This document shows positions 1-12,000 of a DNA stretch of 25,387 bases, piece by piece; within the stretch, counting starts at the first letter, position 1; every line of letters begins with the position of its first letter. Source of the DNA: Vitrella brassicaformis. Lineage: Eukaryota > Sar > Vitrellaceae. The notes under the pieces are model-generated. The model searched no databases, was not told the origin of the DNA, and saw nothing but the letters and a program-made list of their open reading frames with translations. The stretch spans positions 5,411 to 30,797 of the forward strand of contig CDMY01000685.1 in NCBI GenBank assembly GCA_001179505.1, written 5' to 3'. The position numbers and the translations under genes are program-made.

Positions 1-3000
1 CACTTTGCTGAGGTGCTGTCGAAGGTTGGCGGCCATTCCCTGCTCCACCCACGGGCCCCACTGGATCGACTGGCCACTCAGCCCGCTCGCACGGCGATGC
101 ACCGCAAGGGCGTCGAGGCAAGCGTTGGCCGCCGCGTAGTTGGTCTGGCCAAAGTTGCCGTACAGTGATGCGGCCGACGAGAACAAGACGAAGTGGTCGA
201 CGTGGTGGTTGTGGCCCGAGGTGGTCGTGGCGTCATGGAGGTTCCACGCGCCTCCCACTTTCGGTCGGTAGACTTGCTCGATGCCCGTCACAGTCTGCTG
301 CTCCAGTGAGGCGTCGGCCAGGACACCGGCCGCGTGGAACACGGCCTTGACAGGAGGCAGCCCCTCAGTTGTGGTGATGCGGGCCAGGAGCCCCTCGCAG
401 GAGCTGAGGCTGCTTACGTCACACGCCATGAGGCTGATGATCCCTGGCTGCTTCGGCCCACTGCTGTTGCTGGCACTGGCGTCATTGGACGCGACCAAGG
501 GCGCAAGCTCCCGCCAGACGGCGCTGTCCTCCACTTGAGGGGACGGGCGCCCCCTTCGCGACACCAAGACGACGTGCTTGGCGCCCTCAACGACGAGCCA
601 TCGCGCCACGACCAGCCCGAGGCCGCCAAGGCCTCCAGTCACCACATAGGTGCCGCCTCCTCCTGTGGCCGTCGCAGATTGATCCGTTTGGTGGCGGCCA
701 GAGAGGTGCAAGTTGTTGTCGGCGATGCTGGGGAGGCGGATGACGACCTTGCCCATGTGGTGGGCGCGCTGCATGAAGCGGAATGCCGCGAGTGCGTCAT
801 GCTTGCCGCCGGCACTCGTCATGTCGAAGGGGTGGATGGGTGGAGGGGTCACATGGCCCGTTTCCACGAGCCTCGTGATCCTCTTGAGCATCGTCTGGAA
901 CCAGCCGGGGTCGCTCTCCACCATGTGGTCGACAGCGATGGCCTCGTAAGTCACGTCGGGACGACACCGACGCATCTGGGCGGGACTGTAGATGCCCCGC
1001 TTGCCCAGCTCCATGAACCGGCCACCCTCGCCAAGCAGCCGAAGGGACGCCTCGAACATCGCACCGGGCAGTGAGTTGAGGACAACGTCCACCTTATTGT
1101 CGTCGGCCGCCCCTTGTCCGTTGTCTTTGTCTCTGTTGCTGCTGTTGCTGTGCAGGGTGAGGAACGTGTTCATGTCGGTCTCGAAGGCTGCAGGGTCCCT
1201 CGAGGTGGTGATGTACTTGACGCCCAGCGACCGCACGAATGCCTTCTTAGCGTCGCTTCCCACCGTCCCAAACACCGTCGCGCCCAGCGTGTGGCACAGC
1301 TGGATGGCGGCCATTCCGACGCCTCCCGAGGCGGCATGGACCAACACTCGGTCGCCGGCCTTGACCCTTGCCAGGTCGACGAGAGCGACTTGGACGGTGG
1401 CCATGATGACGGGCAAGGCCGCCGCCTGCTCGTGCAGCAACGAGGGCTGAGTCACCGGCAGCCGATGCACCAGCCGAGCGTCTGTCGCCACGTAGCTCTG
1501 CAGACAGCCGGGAGCCAAGCCGAAGACGTCATCGCCGACCCTCACGTTGTCGACACCAGCAGTCGCCACGCTCACGACAGTGCCGCAGCAGTCGCCACCA
1601 GGAGCACCTGGTCCATTGAGTGATTGATTGATTGAGTGATTGATTGACAGACAAACAAACAAACGAACAGACAGACAGACAGACAGACAGAGGTACATCC
1701 ATGTACTAAGCACTAAGCAGGCACAGTGCACTGTGAACTGTCTGCTTGTCTGTCTGTCTGTCTGTCTCATTGGCTTCTCGCTTTGACTGACTGACTGACT
1801 GCTTTGACTGATTCACTCATTGATTCACTAATTGATTCACTCATTGACTGATTGGTTTACCTGGGTCTCCCGGGTAGAGTCCCATGACGTTGAGCACATC
1901 CCTGAAGTTGAGACCCACCGCCCGGACTCGCAGCAGGCAGGTGCCCGCGGGCAGCTCTCCTCCTTTGTCGGCATCTTGGCCGACACTGGCCCGGCTCAGG
2001 GGCGGATATGGACACGGCCGCAGCTTGAGGTTGGAGATGGCGCCTCGCTCAGACAGGTGCAGCTCCACAGCCCCGCGTGGCGCTATGGCGCTCTTGGCCA
2101 GTCGGGCAGCGTACAAGTGCTCCCCTCTCACAGCCACCTCCACCTCTCGGTTGGCGCCGCGACACACAGACAGGAGACGCTCCAGCTGTGATGAGACCAC
2201 CTCGACTCGACTGGCGCTGGGGGAGAGTGGCTCGATGTCGACACAGCCGACAGCCACTGGACGGCCGAAGGTCTGCTCCAACTCCAGCCGAGCGCACCGG
2301 GCGAGGCCCCACAGACCACCGCCCTCAGCCAGCCACCTGGGAAGAACCGCCGACGGTGTCCGAGACGACAGAGAACAATGTGATGGTGACACTGAGACGC
2401 TCTGCACGCCGCAGGACACCAACCACACGAAAGGCACCTTTGCCGGCGCCTGCCTGGGGGCCTCAGACTGAGGCTCCTCTTGTTGCTCGTTTGAGGCCGA
2501 GCGTGTGGGTCGCAAAGCCAAGAGAGCCTTGCAGATCTGAAGAGCAGCGTGCGTGTGCTCCACCGCCGCCTGGACCGCCCCGCCCTCTTGCTGTCTGTCC
2601 TCTTTTGCCGTGCTGTCATCAAACAGCGACCCAAGGTAGATGATCGTGTCCCAAGAGCCCTCGACCAGGCGCTGCTCGAGCCGCTTGGGAGCGGCCATGA
2701 CGCTGGCAGCCGTCCAGTGATCCACTTGCATCGTCATGCCAGAGCCAGCGGTGTTCTTGTCTGCCCATTGTGTGGCCAGTGCCTCCCCCACACCTCCCTC
2801 GCTGCCGATCACCAGCACCGAGGAGGGAGGCTCGGCAGAAGGGGAATCGCTGCTGGCTTCCGTGTCCGCCTCGGTGGTGGTCTCGTCGTCTTGTTGGCTG
2901 ACTTGCTCCTCGTCGGACGGTCGTCGGATCGATGGTGCCTCCGGAGTGAGGTGCGTCCACTGGACCTCCCAGAGGACGTCCCGAGGGACCTGCACGGCCG

Positions 3001-6000
3001 GAGCAGCCAGGTCGATCTGCCGCGCGGTGACGCTGTCCAGGCTGGCCACCAGTTTGTGATGCTGGTCGAAGAGCTGCACGTCGAAACTGGCCTGCCCGGC
3101 AGTCGCCGACACCAGCTTGACGTGACTCCAGAAGACAGGAGCGGAGGGTCCACCCACAGCCACCTTGAGGCGGCCCAGGACAGCCCTGTCGATCGAGAAG
3201 GGCACCATCGCTTTGGCCTTGCTCTTGGCCGCCTCGCCGGCCATGGCGAAGAGAGCTGCTGCCGACTGGAGGGCCCCATCGAGGATGGCCGGGTGGATGC
3301 GGAAACCCTCCTCAAAGTCGTCCAGGCCGCTGCCATTCGTGCCTCCAGGCACCAGCTCAGCCAGCACCTCTGTGGCAGGCATCTGACCGCCCTCCTCGCC
3401 CTCGCTCTCGCCCCTCTCGGCGGTCGGAGGCCTCAAGACGTGAACGCGGCGGACCGTCTGGAACCGGGGACCGTACTCGAGACCGACCTCACGAAGCTTC
3501 GCGTACAGCTCAGCCCCCTCGACCGTCTGGACAGCGGCGGAATCGTCAAAGGTGGCCTTCCTCTCAAGCAGCTCTGCCAGGGTTGCGCCTTGACAGTCGG
3601 AGGGAATCGATTGGTCCACACTCGTCACACCTGGCGCTTCTGACTGCTCTGGCACCTCACTCACACGCAGGACAGTCTTCGCGTGTACTTGTGACAGCCT
3701 GTCACCGCCATCCGCCCCTTGATGTTTTCCCATGTAAGACGATATCTCCAGCTCTATGCCGTCCTGTTGAGAGCCGGCCCTTCCACTCACTTCCAGCGTT
3801 GGCAGCTCGCTCAGCGCTGCAAGAATCAAGGGCTGCTGGAACTCCACTCCTTCCAGGTACATGACATTCGACGATGGGAGGGCAGCGCTTGCCGACGCTG
3901 TGAAGATCTCGACGAAGCCAGTTGCAGGCATGACGGAGCGCTTGGATACGGCATGATCTTGAATCAGTTGGCAGACTTCGCGCCGTAGACGTCCCACCGC
4001 CCGCCATGCATTCTTGTCCACGGGGTGCACGCGTTGCGTGAAGGGGTTGGCTGGAGGCTTCCACGGGAAGGGAGAGTGGGCCCACGTTGGCAGTGGGACA
4101 GCAGGCAGCTGGCCGCCGGCTCCCGTCTTCACTTCCATGATGACGTGAGCATTTGCGCCTCCAAAGCCAAATGAGCTGACACCGCCTATCAACATGCTGG
4201 CTTGCTCTGACGGTGTCAGTGCCGTCGCTTCGGTAGGGTAGATGACGTGGAAGTGTTCATCCACATCGATGTGGGGGTTCAGGGCCGTCAAGTGCAGGTT
4301 GGGCGGCGACACCCCGTGGTGAAGCGTCAGCAGGAGCTTGATGAACCCCGAGATGCCAGATGAACCTTCCAGATGACCGACGTTGGTCTTGAGTGCGCCC
4401 ATGACCAGTGGTCTGTCGCTGGCCCTTCCCCTGCCCAGCACGGCTCTGATGGCGCCCACCTCGATGGGATCGCCCAGACTCGTACCTGTCCCGTGAGTCT
4501 CAATGTACGACACTGCGGAGGGACTGGCGCCGGCTTGCGCCAGCGCTCGAGACAAGACCTCTTGTTGAGCGGGTCCATTGGGAGCAGTAAGGCTTGCGCT
4601 TCTCCCATCGTGGTTGACGGCACTCCCGAGCACCGTTCCGAAAGACACGAGGGACTCACTTGCCGCAAAGGCCGACGGGTGACAGACCAGCACGGCGCCA
4701 CACCCCTCACCGCGTGCAAATCCGTCAGCCCTCTCGTCAAAGGTCTTGCATCGTGAGTCCCGCGACAGCATGCGAGCCCTCGAGAAGGCAATGAATGGCT
4801 GGGGAGACAGCATCAGGTTGACACCCCCCACCAGCGCGGCAGGGCATGTCTGGGTGCTGATGCTCCTGAGGGCCACATCCATAGCCACGAGCGACGAGGA
4901 GCAGGCCGTGTCAATAGTGAGACTGGGGCCCTTGAGGCCAAAGATGTACGAGAGGCGATTCGAGACGATGCTGGCGGCAGCGCCAGTGCCGGCGTAGGCA
5001 CTGCGGCCACGGTCGAGTGACTGGACCAGAGCGCCCCAGTCGTTGTTGCAGCAGCCCATGAAGATGCCGATTTGTTGGCCCACCAGCGCCGCCTTGCTCA
5101 GGCCAGCGCTGTGCATGGCCTCATAGCCGACCTCGAGCATCAGCCGCTGCTGGGGGTCCATGGTGAGGATCTCGGCGGGGCCGATCTTGAAGAATGTGTT
5201 GTCGAACATGTGGGCGGCGTCCATGAAGGCTCCCTCACGAGAGTAGCAGCAGCCAGTCGCGTCGGGGTCGCTGTCCAGGACGGCCTCCATGTTCCAGCGG
5301 GACACGGGCACTTCAGCGATGCAATCTCTCTGGGACATCAGCATGTCCCAGAAGCCTGTTGGGCTGTTGACCCCCCCAGGAAGACGGCAGGCCACACCCA
5401 CCACCACAGCCTTCTCACGTCCACAGCTGTCCATTCCCGCCTCGGAGCTTGGCTGTGAGGATGTGCCGAACATTATCGTCTCGCCGTCATGTCCGGTGGC
5501 ACCCGTCGAGGCAGTCGAGGGCTCCCTAACTTGCTCCACGATGTAGTTGATGATGGCACGCAAAGTGGGATAGTCGAACAGGGTGGTCGCGGGCAGCTTG
5601 ACGCCAATGCGCGCTGATAGGTCGTTGCGGAATTCGATAGCGCCCAGTGAGTCGATGCCGAGCTCTTGGAGCGGCGAGTCGAGAGGGGGTGCACTGATGT
5701 CGACCACTCCCTCACCCAAGGCATCAGCCGCTGCCTCAACTACCACCGACTGGATGTACGCTCGCAGCTGTGAGGAATTCAAGTCCATGAGATCCACCTT
5801 TGCAGCAACCTCCGTCCCGTCTGCCGCACGCGGCTTCCTTTCCGCCTGAGTGGTCCGCACCCTCAGCACATGTCGGGCTTTGTTTGGCGTGGGCGACGCG
5901 ATCAGAGACACTTGCAGGGCTTCCATCAGGAGCCGCGGTTCCAGTTGAAGCAATGACGCATCCCACCGAGCAAGATACGACCGGTGGGAGGGCTTGGAAT

Positions 6001-9000
6001 TGAGGATGCGGCTGAGGGCCTCAACAAGAGGCAAAGAGGGGACAGTGTGAGAGTCTGCTGTCTTGCCCAACGCCTCGAGAGTGACGACGGTTGATGCAGG
6101 CATATGCACCTGCATGGTCTCAACCAGACATCGAGCCCGGACCAGCTGCTGCTTGTCGTCTTGTGCGGGCTGTGCATTCACAACGCACAGACACCAGGCG
6201 ATGGGTGGACCCTCCCTGCTGGCCAAAGCCTCGGGCCACGACATATCTCCACATCGGATGCTGCCATCCAGTCCGTCATATCGCAGCCTCATGGTGGTCA
6301 CACGGACGCTGTCGGAGAGGTCCATCGCCCATGCGGCGAGATTCGCAGGGGGCGACTCCCATGAAGCGACGATGACGTCCTCGCATCCCTGCTCAACAGT
6401 GAGAAGTTGAGCTGCTGGGAGGGCAATGGCAGCCACATCACCGCAGATGAGGACGCATCGGGTCCTGGAGGCCGCGGCTGGGGTGAGCGGCAGGGGTCTC
6501 GGCACAGCGACGCGATCGTCGGCAGCGTTGCGCACGACCATGACGCTCTGATGCCCGAAGATGCCGTCGGTGGGAGTTGAGTACTCCAGGAGGAATCCCG
6601 TGTCATCGAAGGCCCTTTGCCAGCCCGACTGGGGCAGCAGGGGGCCGTCACGACGCATGTCGGAGTCAGTAAAGCGCCACCAGCCCTCGAGCAGGCCGAA
6701 GGTGGTCTGCAGCATGAAGCTGTGCCGCGTCAGCTCCGATATGATGAGTAGTCCGTCAGGCTTGAGTGAGGCCTTCAGATTGCGGAGCGTTGCACGGAGG
6801 TCCTGCGTTGCATGCAGCACGTTGACGGCAATGGCCAGATCAAACATCCCTGTCCCAAGGCCGCTGTGACGCGGATCGTTCTCGACGTTGAAGAGGCAGT
6901 ACTCGACGTTGGAGTACTCGGCGAATCGTTTGGCGGCATTGCGCAGGAAGTAGTCGCCCAGATCAGTGAAGAAGTAGGTGGTGCGGCTGGCATCGAGCTT
7001 GGGCAGGACGCGGGACGTTGTGGCCCCAGTGCCGGCACCCACTTCGCATATGTGCATTCGCTGTGCGCCCACTGCCAGCCGATGCCGGCATATTGCGTCG
7101 GCGACCTCCATGACCACACCGTTGCTGAACCGCGACGGGATGGTGTCCTGGTAGATGGCGGTGGCCAAGTCCATGGACCCTTCAGGGAAGATCAGCTCCA
7201 CTGCATCGACGTCACCCTTCAGGGCTTCCATCAGCCGAGGGGCGCAAGCCTGCGCCAGGGACGCCTCGTGCGACACCTCCTGTGGGGCGTTGGCGAGCGA
7301 GTCTCGGCCCTGAGTGGGGGAAGCGTCCCCATCTGAGTGCAGGGTGTCGACGAGGCTGCGGTACAGCCTGAGGTGGTGTGGATGGACCACGTCAGCTTCC
7401 CGGACTGTCTTGATGGCCGACTGGCAGTACGTCCGACACGCTTGCTCGACTCCCACAAACCCATCCGCCCACTGTCGCGCTTCATCCGACTCGAGCGCAC
7501 GTTGAATTGACGCAGACAGATGCTCACTCAGGGACAGGGGAGCCGAGCCATCCGCACCAGTATCGTCGCGCACACCGCGACCAATCCGAAGGACGACAAC
7601 CTCACTGTCACTGGCCGATCCCTTGTTCTTCTCCACTTCATTCGACAGTCGACAACTGTCCTCCACGTCCACCTCGCGCACCACCGCCCTGCTAGCGTCC
7701 GCCGTGTCACTCCGAAGCAGCTTGCGGAGCCCATGTGTGTCTGCGGCCCAAGCCTGCTGCGCGAAGCTGCGTCTTGATGCTTCGAGATGGCCCACAGCTG
7801 TCCAGCTGCTCTCCGGCGGCGTCCCAGTGGTGTCGATGCGCTTCAGAAGGCGTGCCTCCGTCACTGCCTTGTTGGTCCTAATCTCTCGTTGTGCGGCATT
7901 CTCAAGCCAGCCAACCACCTTGTCGCCCACTTTGAGGTGTGATACGGCATCTCCGACCTCCGCAACGATGCCGCCACATGCCAGGAAAGTGCTTTCTTGT
8001 GCACGGGACGGGAGGGCCAGTGCGTGGATACACAGCGCCACTTGTGTCGGCGGTGACGCTGGGGAAGTGGGTGTGCCGCTGTCAGGCTGCGGATCAGCTG
8101 CCCACCTGACCCGCACTCCCTTGTTGGCGGAGGCCTGTGTGTCCTGGGACAGGAGGACAGCCGGCGACACGTCGATGGACAGCGGGACGTCTGTGAGTGT
8201 CCGATACTCACGCGGCGCCAACAGAGTGCCGTCCCGATAGGCCCACGCAGCCTCAGAACCAGCGGAGCCATCTTGTGTCTTGGACGCTATCGTGCCGATG
8301 ACCGTGCGGATGACTGAGCCCAACACTGCGAGGGACGGAGGCGCTCCGATGAAATCAAGAGTGCGGATGGTGCACTTGGCGCCGTCATCACCACTCTCGA
8401 GGCTCCGGAAGGTGAGCAGCGAGTCATAAGACGGCACATGACCGTCAGGTCTGTCGACCAGCACCAGAGTCCACACAGGTATGTCGAGACCCAAAGACAT
8501 CAGCGCCCGCACAAAGGCGCCAAGCTCTTCTTTTTGGTGCGCTGCATCCTCCGACTGAGTGCGACACCGATACAACAGCACGACCTCTCCTGGTCTGCCA
8601 GGGAGACGCTTCGCTGCGTTGGCAACTGCCTCCACGCTAGAACACACTTCCATGTGCTTGGTGCCTTGATCTGGCCAGAGGGCATCATAGAGCTCTGCAG
8701 CCCCATCCGTGAGCAGAAGCGCCACACTGTTTAAGGCCGAGCTGACGGGATGCTCCAAGGGGACCCAGCTCTCCTCAGACAGGAGCGTGCGAGCAGAGGA
8801 AGTTCCCCCCGCTGTGGCTGCTTTCTTCGACTTGGCTTCCTTGGCCATGTCCAGTCGGGAGAAGAATGGCGTGTGGGGGACGAGGCGGAAGTACATCTCC
8901 CAGCGGATGGGCTGGCAGCATATGACGTCAGTGGTCGACACGTGAGTCTGAACGGCCCACAGGCTCCGCAGCCCGAGGTCGTTGGTGACAGCAGCGAATC

Positions 9001-12000
9001 CCATCTTGTCGAGTTGGCTCTGGTTGACGATCTGTGCCGCCTTGCCCTGCTCGGTCCAGACGCCCCACTGGATGCTGTTGCCTGCAAGGCCCTGGGATCG
9101 CCGATATGTCACCAGAGCGTCGAGGCACGCGTTGGCAGCCCCATGGTTGGACTGGCCCAAGTTGCCCAGAAGACCAGCAATCGACGAGAACACCAGGAAG
9201 GTGTCGGCCTGCACCCGCATCTCACCGAGGAGGTCGTGCAGCGCCCAGGCACTCGTCACTTTGGGTCCGTAGACATCCGCTATAGTCTCGAGCGTCTGGT
9301 TGCCGACGGCAGCGTCACTCAATGTCCCAGCAGCATGAATGACCGATTTGGCCACCAACCCCTCCCTCTGGAGTTGCGCGAGGAGGGCGCGGCAGTCTTT
9401 GACGGAGCTCACGTCGCACTTGGCTGGACGCAGTGTGATTGACGAACCATCCGTCGCTTCGGTACTCTGCATGATGGCCGTGAGGCGCTGCCACTCCTTG
9501 CTCTCCTTCATCTCCTCAGTCGGCTGGCCTCGTCGCGACACGAGGATGATGTTCCTGGCGCCGTGCTCAATCAGCCATTCAGCGACCACGAGACCCAGGC
9601 CGCCAAGGCCGCCAGTGATGACGTATGCGTAGCGGGAAGCCCCCGCCGGCCTCGCCGCCTGTCCCTGGATGGCCTCGAGCAGCGGAGCCGAGGGGATGGT
9701 GAGGACAATCTTGCCGATGTGGACCGCTCGCTGCATGAAGGTGAAGGCTGCTGAGCCCCCTTGCTGCTCGTCGCTGAGGTCGAAGGCGTGAATGAGGGGC
9801 GGGGTGAGCTGGTCCGTCGCGATCATGCGATTGATGCGGTTGAGCATGCGGCGGAACCAGACAGGGTCGTCACGGATCATCATGTCAAGGGCAACAGCTT
9901 CGTTGTTGACGTCTGCACGCTCTTGAGCCATCTTGCCCCGGCTCCAGATGCCTCGCTTGCCGATCTCGAGGAACCATCCACCAGGGCGGATCAGCGCCAG
10001 AGAGAAGGTAATGAACTGACCGCTGAGGCAGTTCAAGACGGCGTCCAGCCGCCCTTCGTCTCCCAGGAACGATCTCATGTCCGTCTGGAAGCGCTGCGGG
10101 TCTCGTGAGCTTGTAATATACTGGACCCCTAGGTGGCGCAGGAGGGTCCTCTTGCGATCGCTGCCTGCCGTGGCGTAGACGATGGCTCCTGCTCGGATGC
10201 AGTGCTGCACAGCCGTCAATCCCACTCCGCCAGTCGCAGCGTGGATCAGCACACGGTCGCCGGCCTTCACGCCTGCCATGTCGCGAAGGCAGACCTCTAC
10301 AGTGCCGACGATGATGGGCAGCCCGGCTGCCGCAGCGAAGGACATGTTGGGGGGCTTGAGGACGATTGGCCCAGCGGCTCTGGTCGTGACGTATGTCTTG
10401 AGGCACCCGCTGACGACGCCATACACCTCGTCGCCCACTTTGAACTGTGCGTCGTCCACACGCGTCACAGTACCACTGCATTCCCCTCCAGCGTCAGCCG
10501 ACACTCGTTCAGATGGATAAGCCCCCAGCACAATGAGAAGGTCGCGGAAGTTGAGGCCCGCGGCCCTCACGCGAATCTCCATCTCTCCAGGGGCCAGCTC
10601 TCGTCGCTCCTCAGGTGTCTGAGCACGGAGCTTCATGGTGCTCTTGAGCGACCCTCGGCCCGACAGCTCCAACTCAACAGGCCCTCTCGCAACCAGGGAG
10701 CTCTTGATCAGTCGATGCGCGTAGACCACGTCGGCTCGCAAGGCCAGTTCCGTCTCCCCGTCGGCTGTGAGCCGCGAAGGGCTGGCCGCAAGGGCCAAGA
10801 GCTGGCCTTCCCAGGTCAAGGTGCCCGCTGTGTCAAGATCCACAGTAACGAGGTGGGCAGCGTCCTGTCGCTCGAGCCTTGCGCTTCGCAGCATGCCCCA
10901 GATGCCCGCATGGACGGGTCGACGCTCGACATTGGCATCACGGGAGCGCACCCTGTGGATGCTCGACGTGAAGAACAGGGCTGTCCTGTTGCCGCTCTTC
11001 GAGCTCGAGTCGCCGATGAGTGCTGCTGCCACTTGCATGGCCCCGAACAAAGTGTGCTGCGCATGGACCTCGCAGCTCAGTCCAAGCAGACACATGACCG
11101 TCTCCCCCCGTCCCTCCGCCAGCAACGTGGCGACATCCTCCTTGACACTGGCCGTGGAGGAGGCATCGCACCACACGACACCTGCAGCCGGCGCCTTCAG
11201 GCCTTTCGCGATGGCAGCGACGAGGGCCTCTTGGGATCGCTCGGCCACAATGATCGGCCCCACATCTTGCTCAGTTGTTGCCGCTTCGTGAGACTCCAAC
11301 GTGAGGTGGGGGATCCACTTGGTCTCCCACAAGTCGCCATCTGGCTGCAGGGTCGACACACTCTTGTTGCCGCCCAGCGACAGCTCCCTCAGACGAAGCT
11401 TCTCGATAGACGCCACCTCCGTACCTGTCACAGACAAGACAAGACAAGGAGAGAGAAGGGATCACGTCACGTGACAAAGAGAGACTGAAATGGTAGACAC
11501 ACACAAGGACTTGTGTGTGTCGTACCAGTCGATCCATCGCTTGACTCGTATATGGTAATGTCGACAGTGGCGGTGGATGGCGTGCTGTCGGTGATCCTCA
11601 CGTGCGACCACAGCTCCTTGTCTTGTACCACAGCCCCAGGCCGGAGCCGCACACGTCCAATGATGAAGGGCACCATGGCCTTGTTGGCACCGCCTGTCCG
11701 CTCAACAAGACAGGCTGCAGCCTGCAGGGCCCCATCCAGCACCCTCGGCGACGAGTGCAGGAAGCGCTCATAGGACGTCACTGAGTGGTCTCCCTTGATA
11801 AGCCCAAGAGCTTCTGACTTGCCTTTGTAGATCTCACGGAGCGTCTGGTAGGTCGGGCCGTAACACAGGCCGGCGTCCTCCAGTTGCCGGTAGAGCTCAT
11901 CAATCTTGCCAACACCATCGCAGCGAGAGCGGATCTCAGCGATGTTGGCGGAGCCGCTCGAGAGCATCGGGGCTGCTGAGACGCGTCCAGTCACGTGAAC

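Larger units (their letters stand above)
1..5420 (-). other. Elongation module 3: KS-DH-psiKR-ER-KR (truncated by window edge), no AT
   Basis: KS3 (about 5646-6078) has DTACSSS with Cys5819, ETHGTGTS, NVGHLEG and NAHVIME. No AT lies between it and the DH, where only a short Pro-rich linker is seen. DH3 has His6135 in HAVSKRSVMP, again Lys instead of Gly, and Asp6360 in LDGALQ. The pseudo-KR carries a long acidic, Ser/Thr-rich insertion (about 2830-2935) and an insertion rich in Glu/Gln (near 2480). ER3 begins GLNFRDVLNVMGLYPGDPG, is cut there by intron 11, and continues with HAASGGVGMA. It also has an Asn/Ser low-complexity insert near 1130-1160. KR3 has TGGLGGLG and TNYAAAN with Tyr7323, and LAD at the LDD position. 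The module's ACP must lie left of position 1. Confidence 0.9.

Noticed and set aside
10133-11488. Plus-strand open frame of 451 codons, and a similar one of 364 codons at 2549-3643
   Set aside because: Both lie antisense to well-supported PKS domains and show no domain motifs. Long antisense frames are expected in GC-rich coding DNA.
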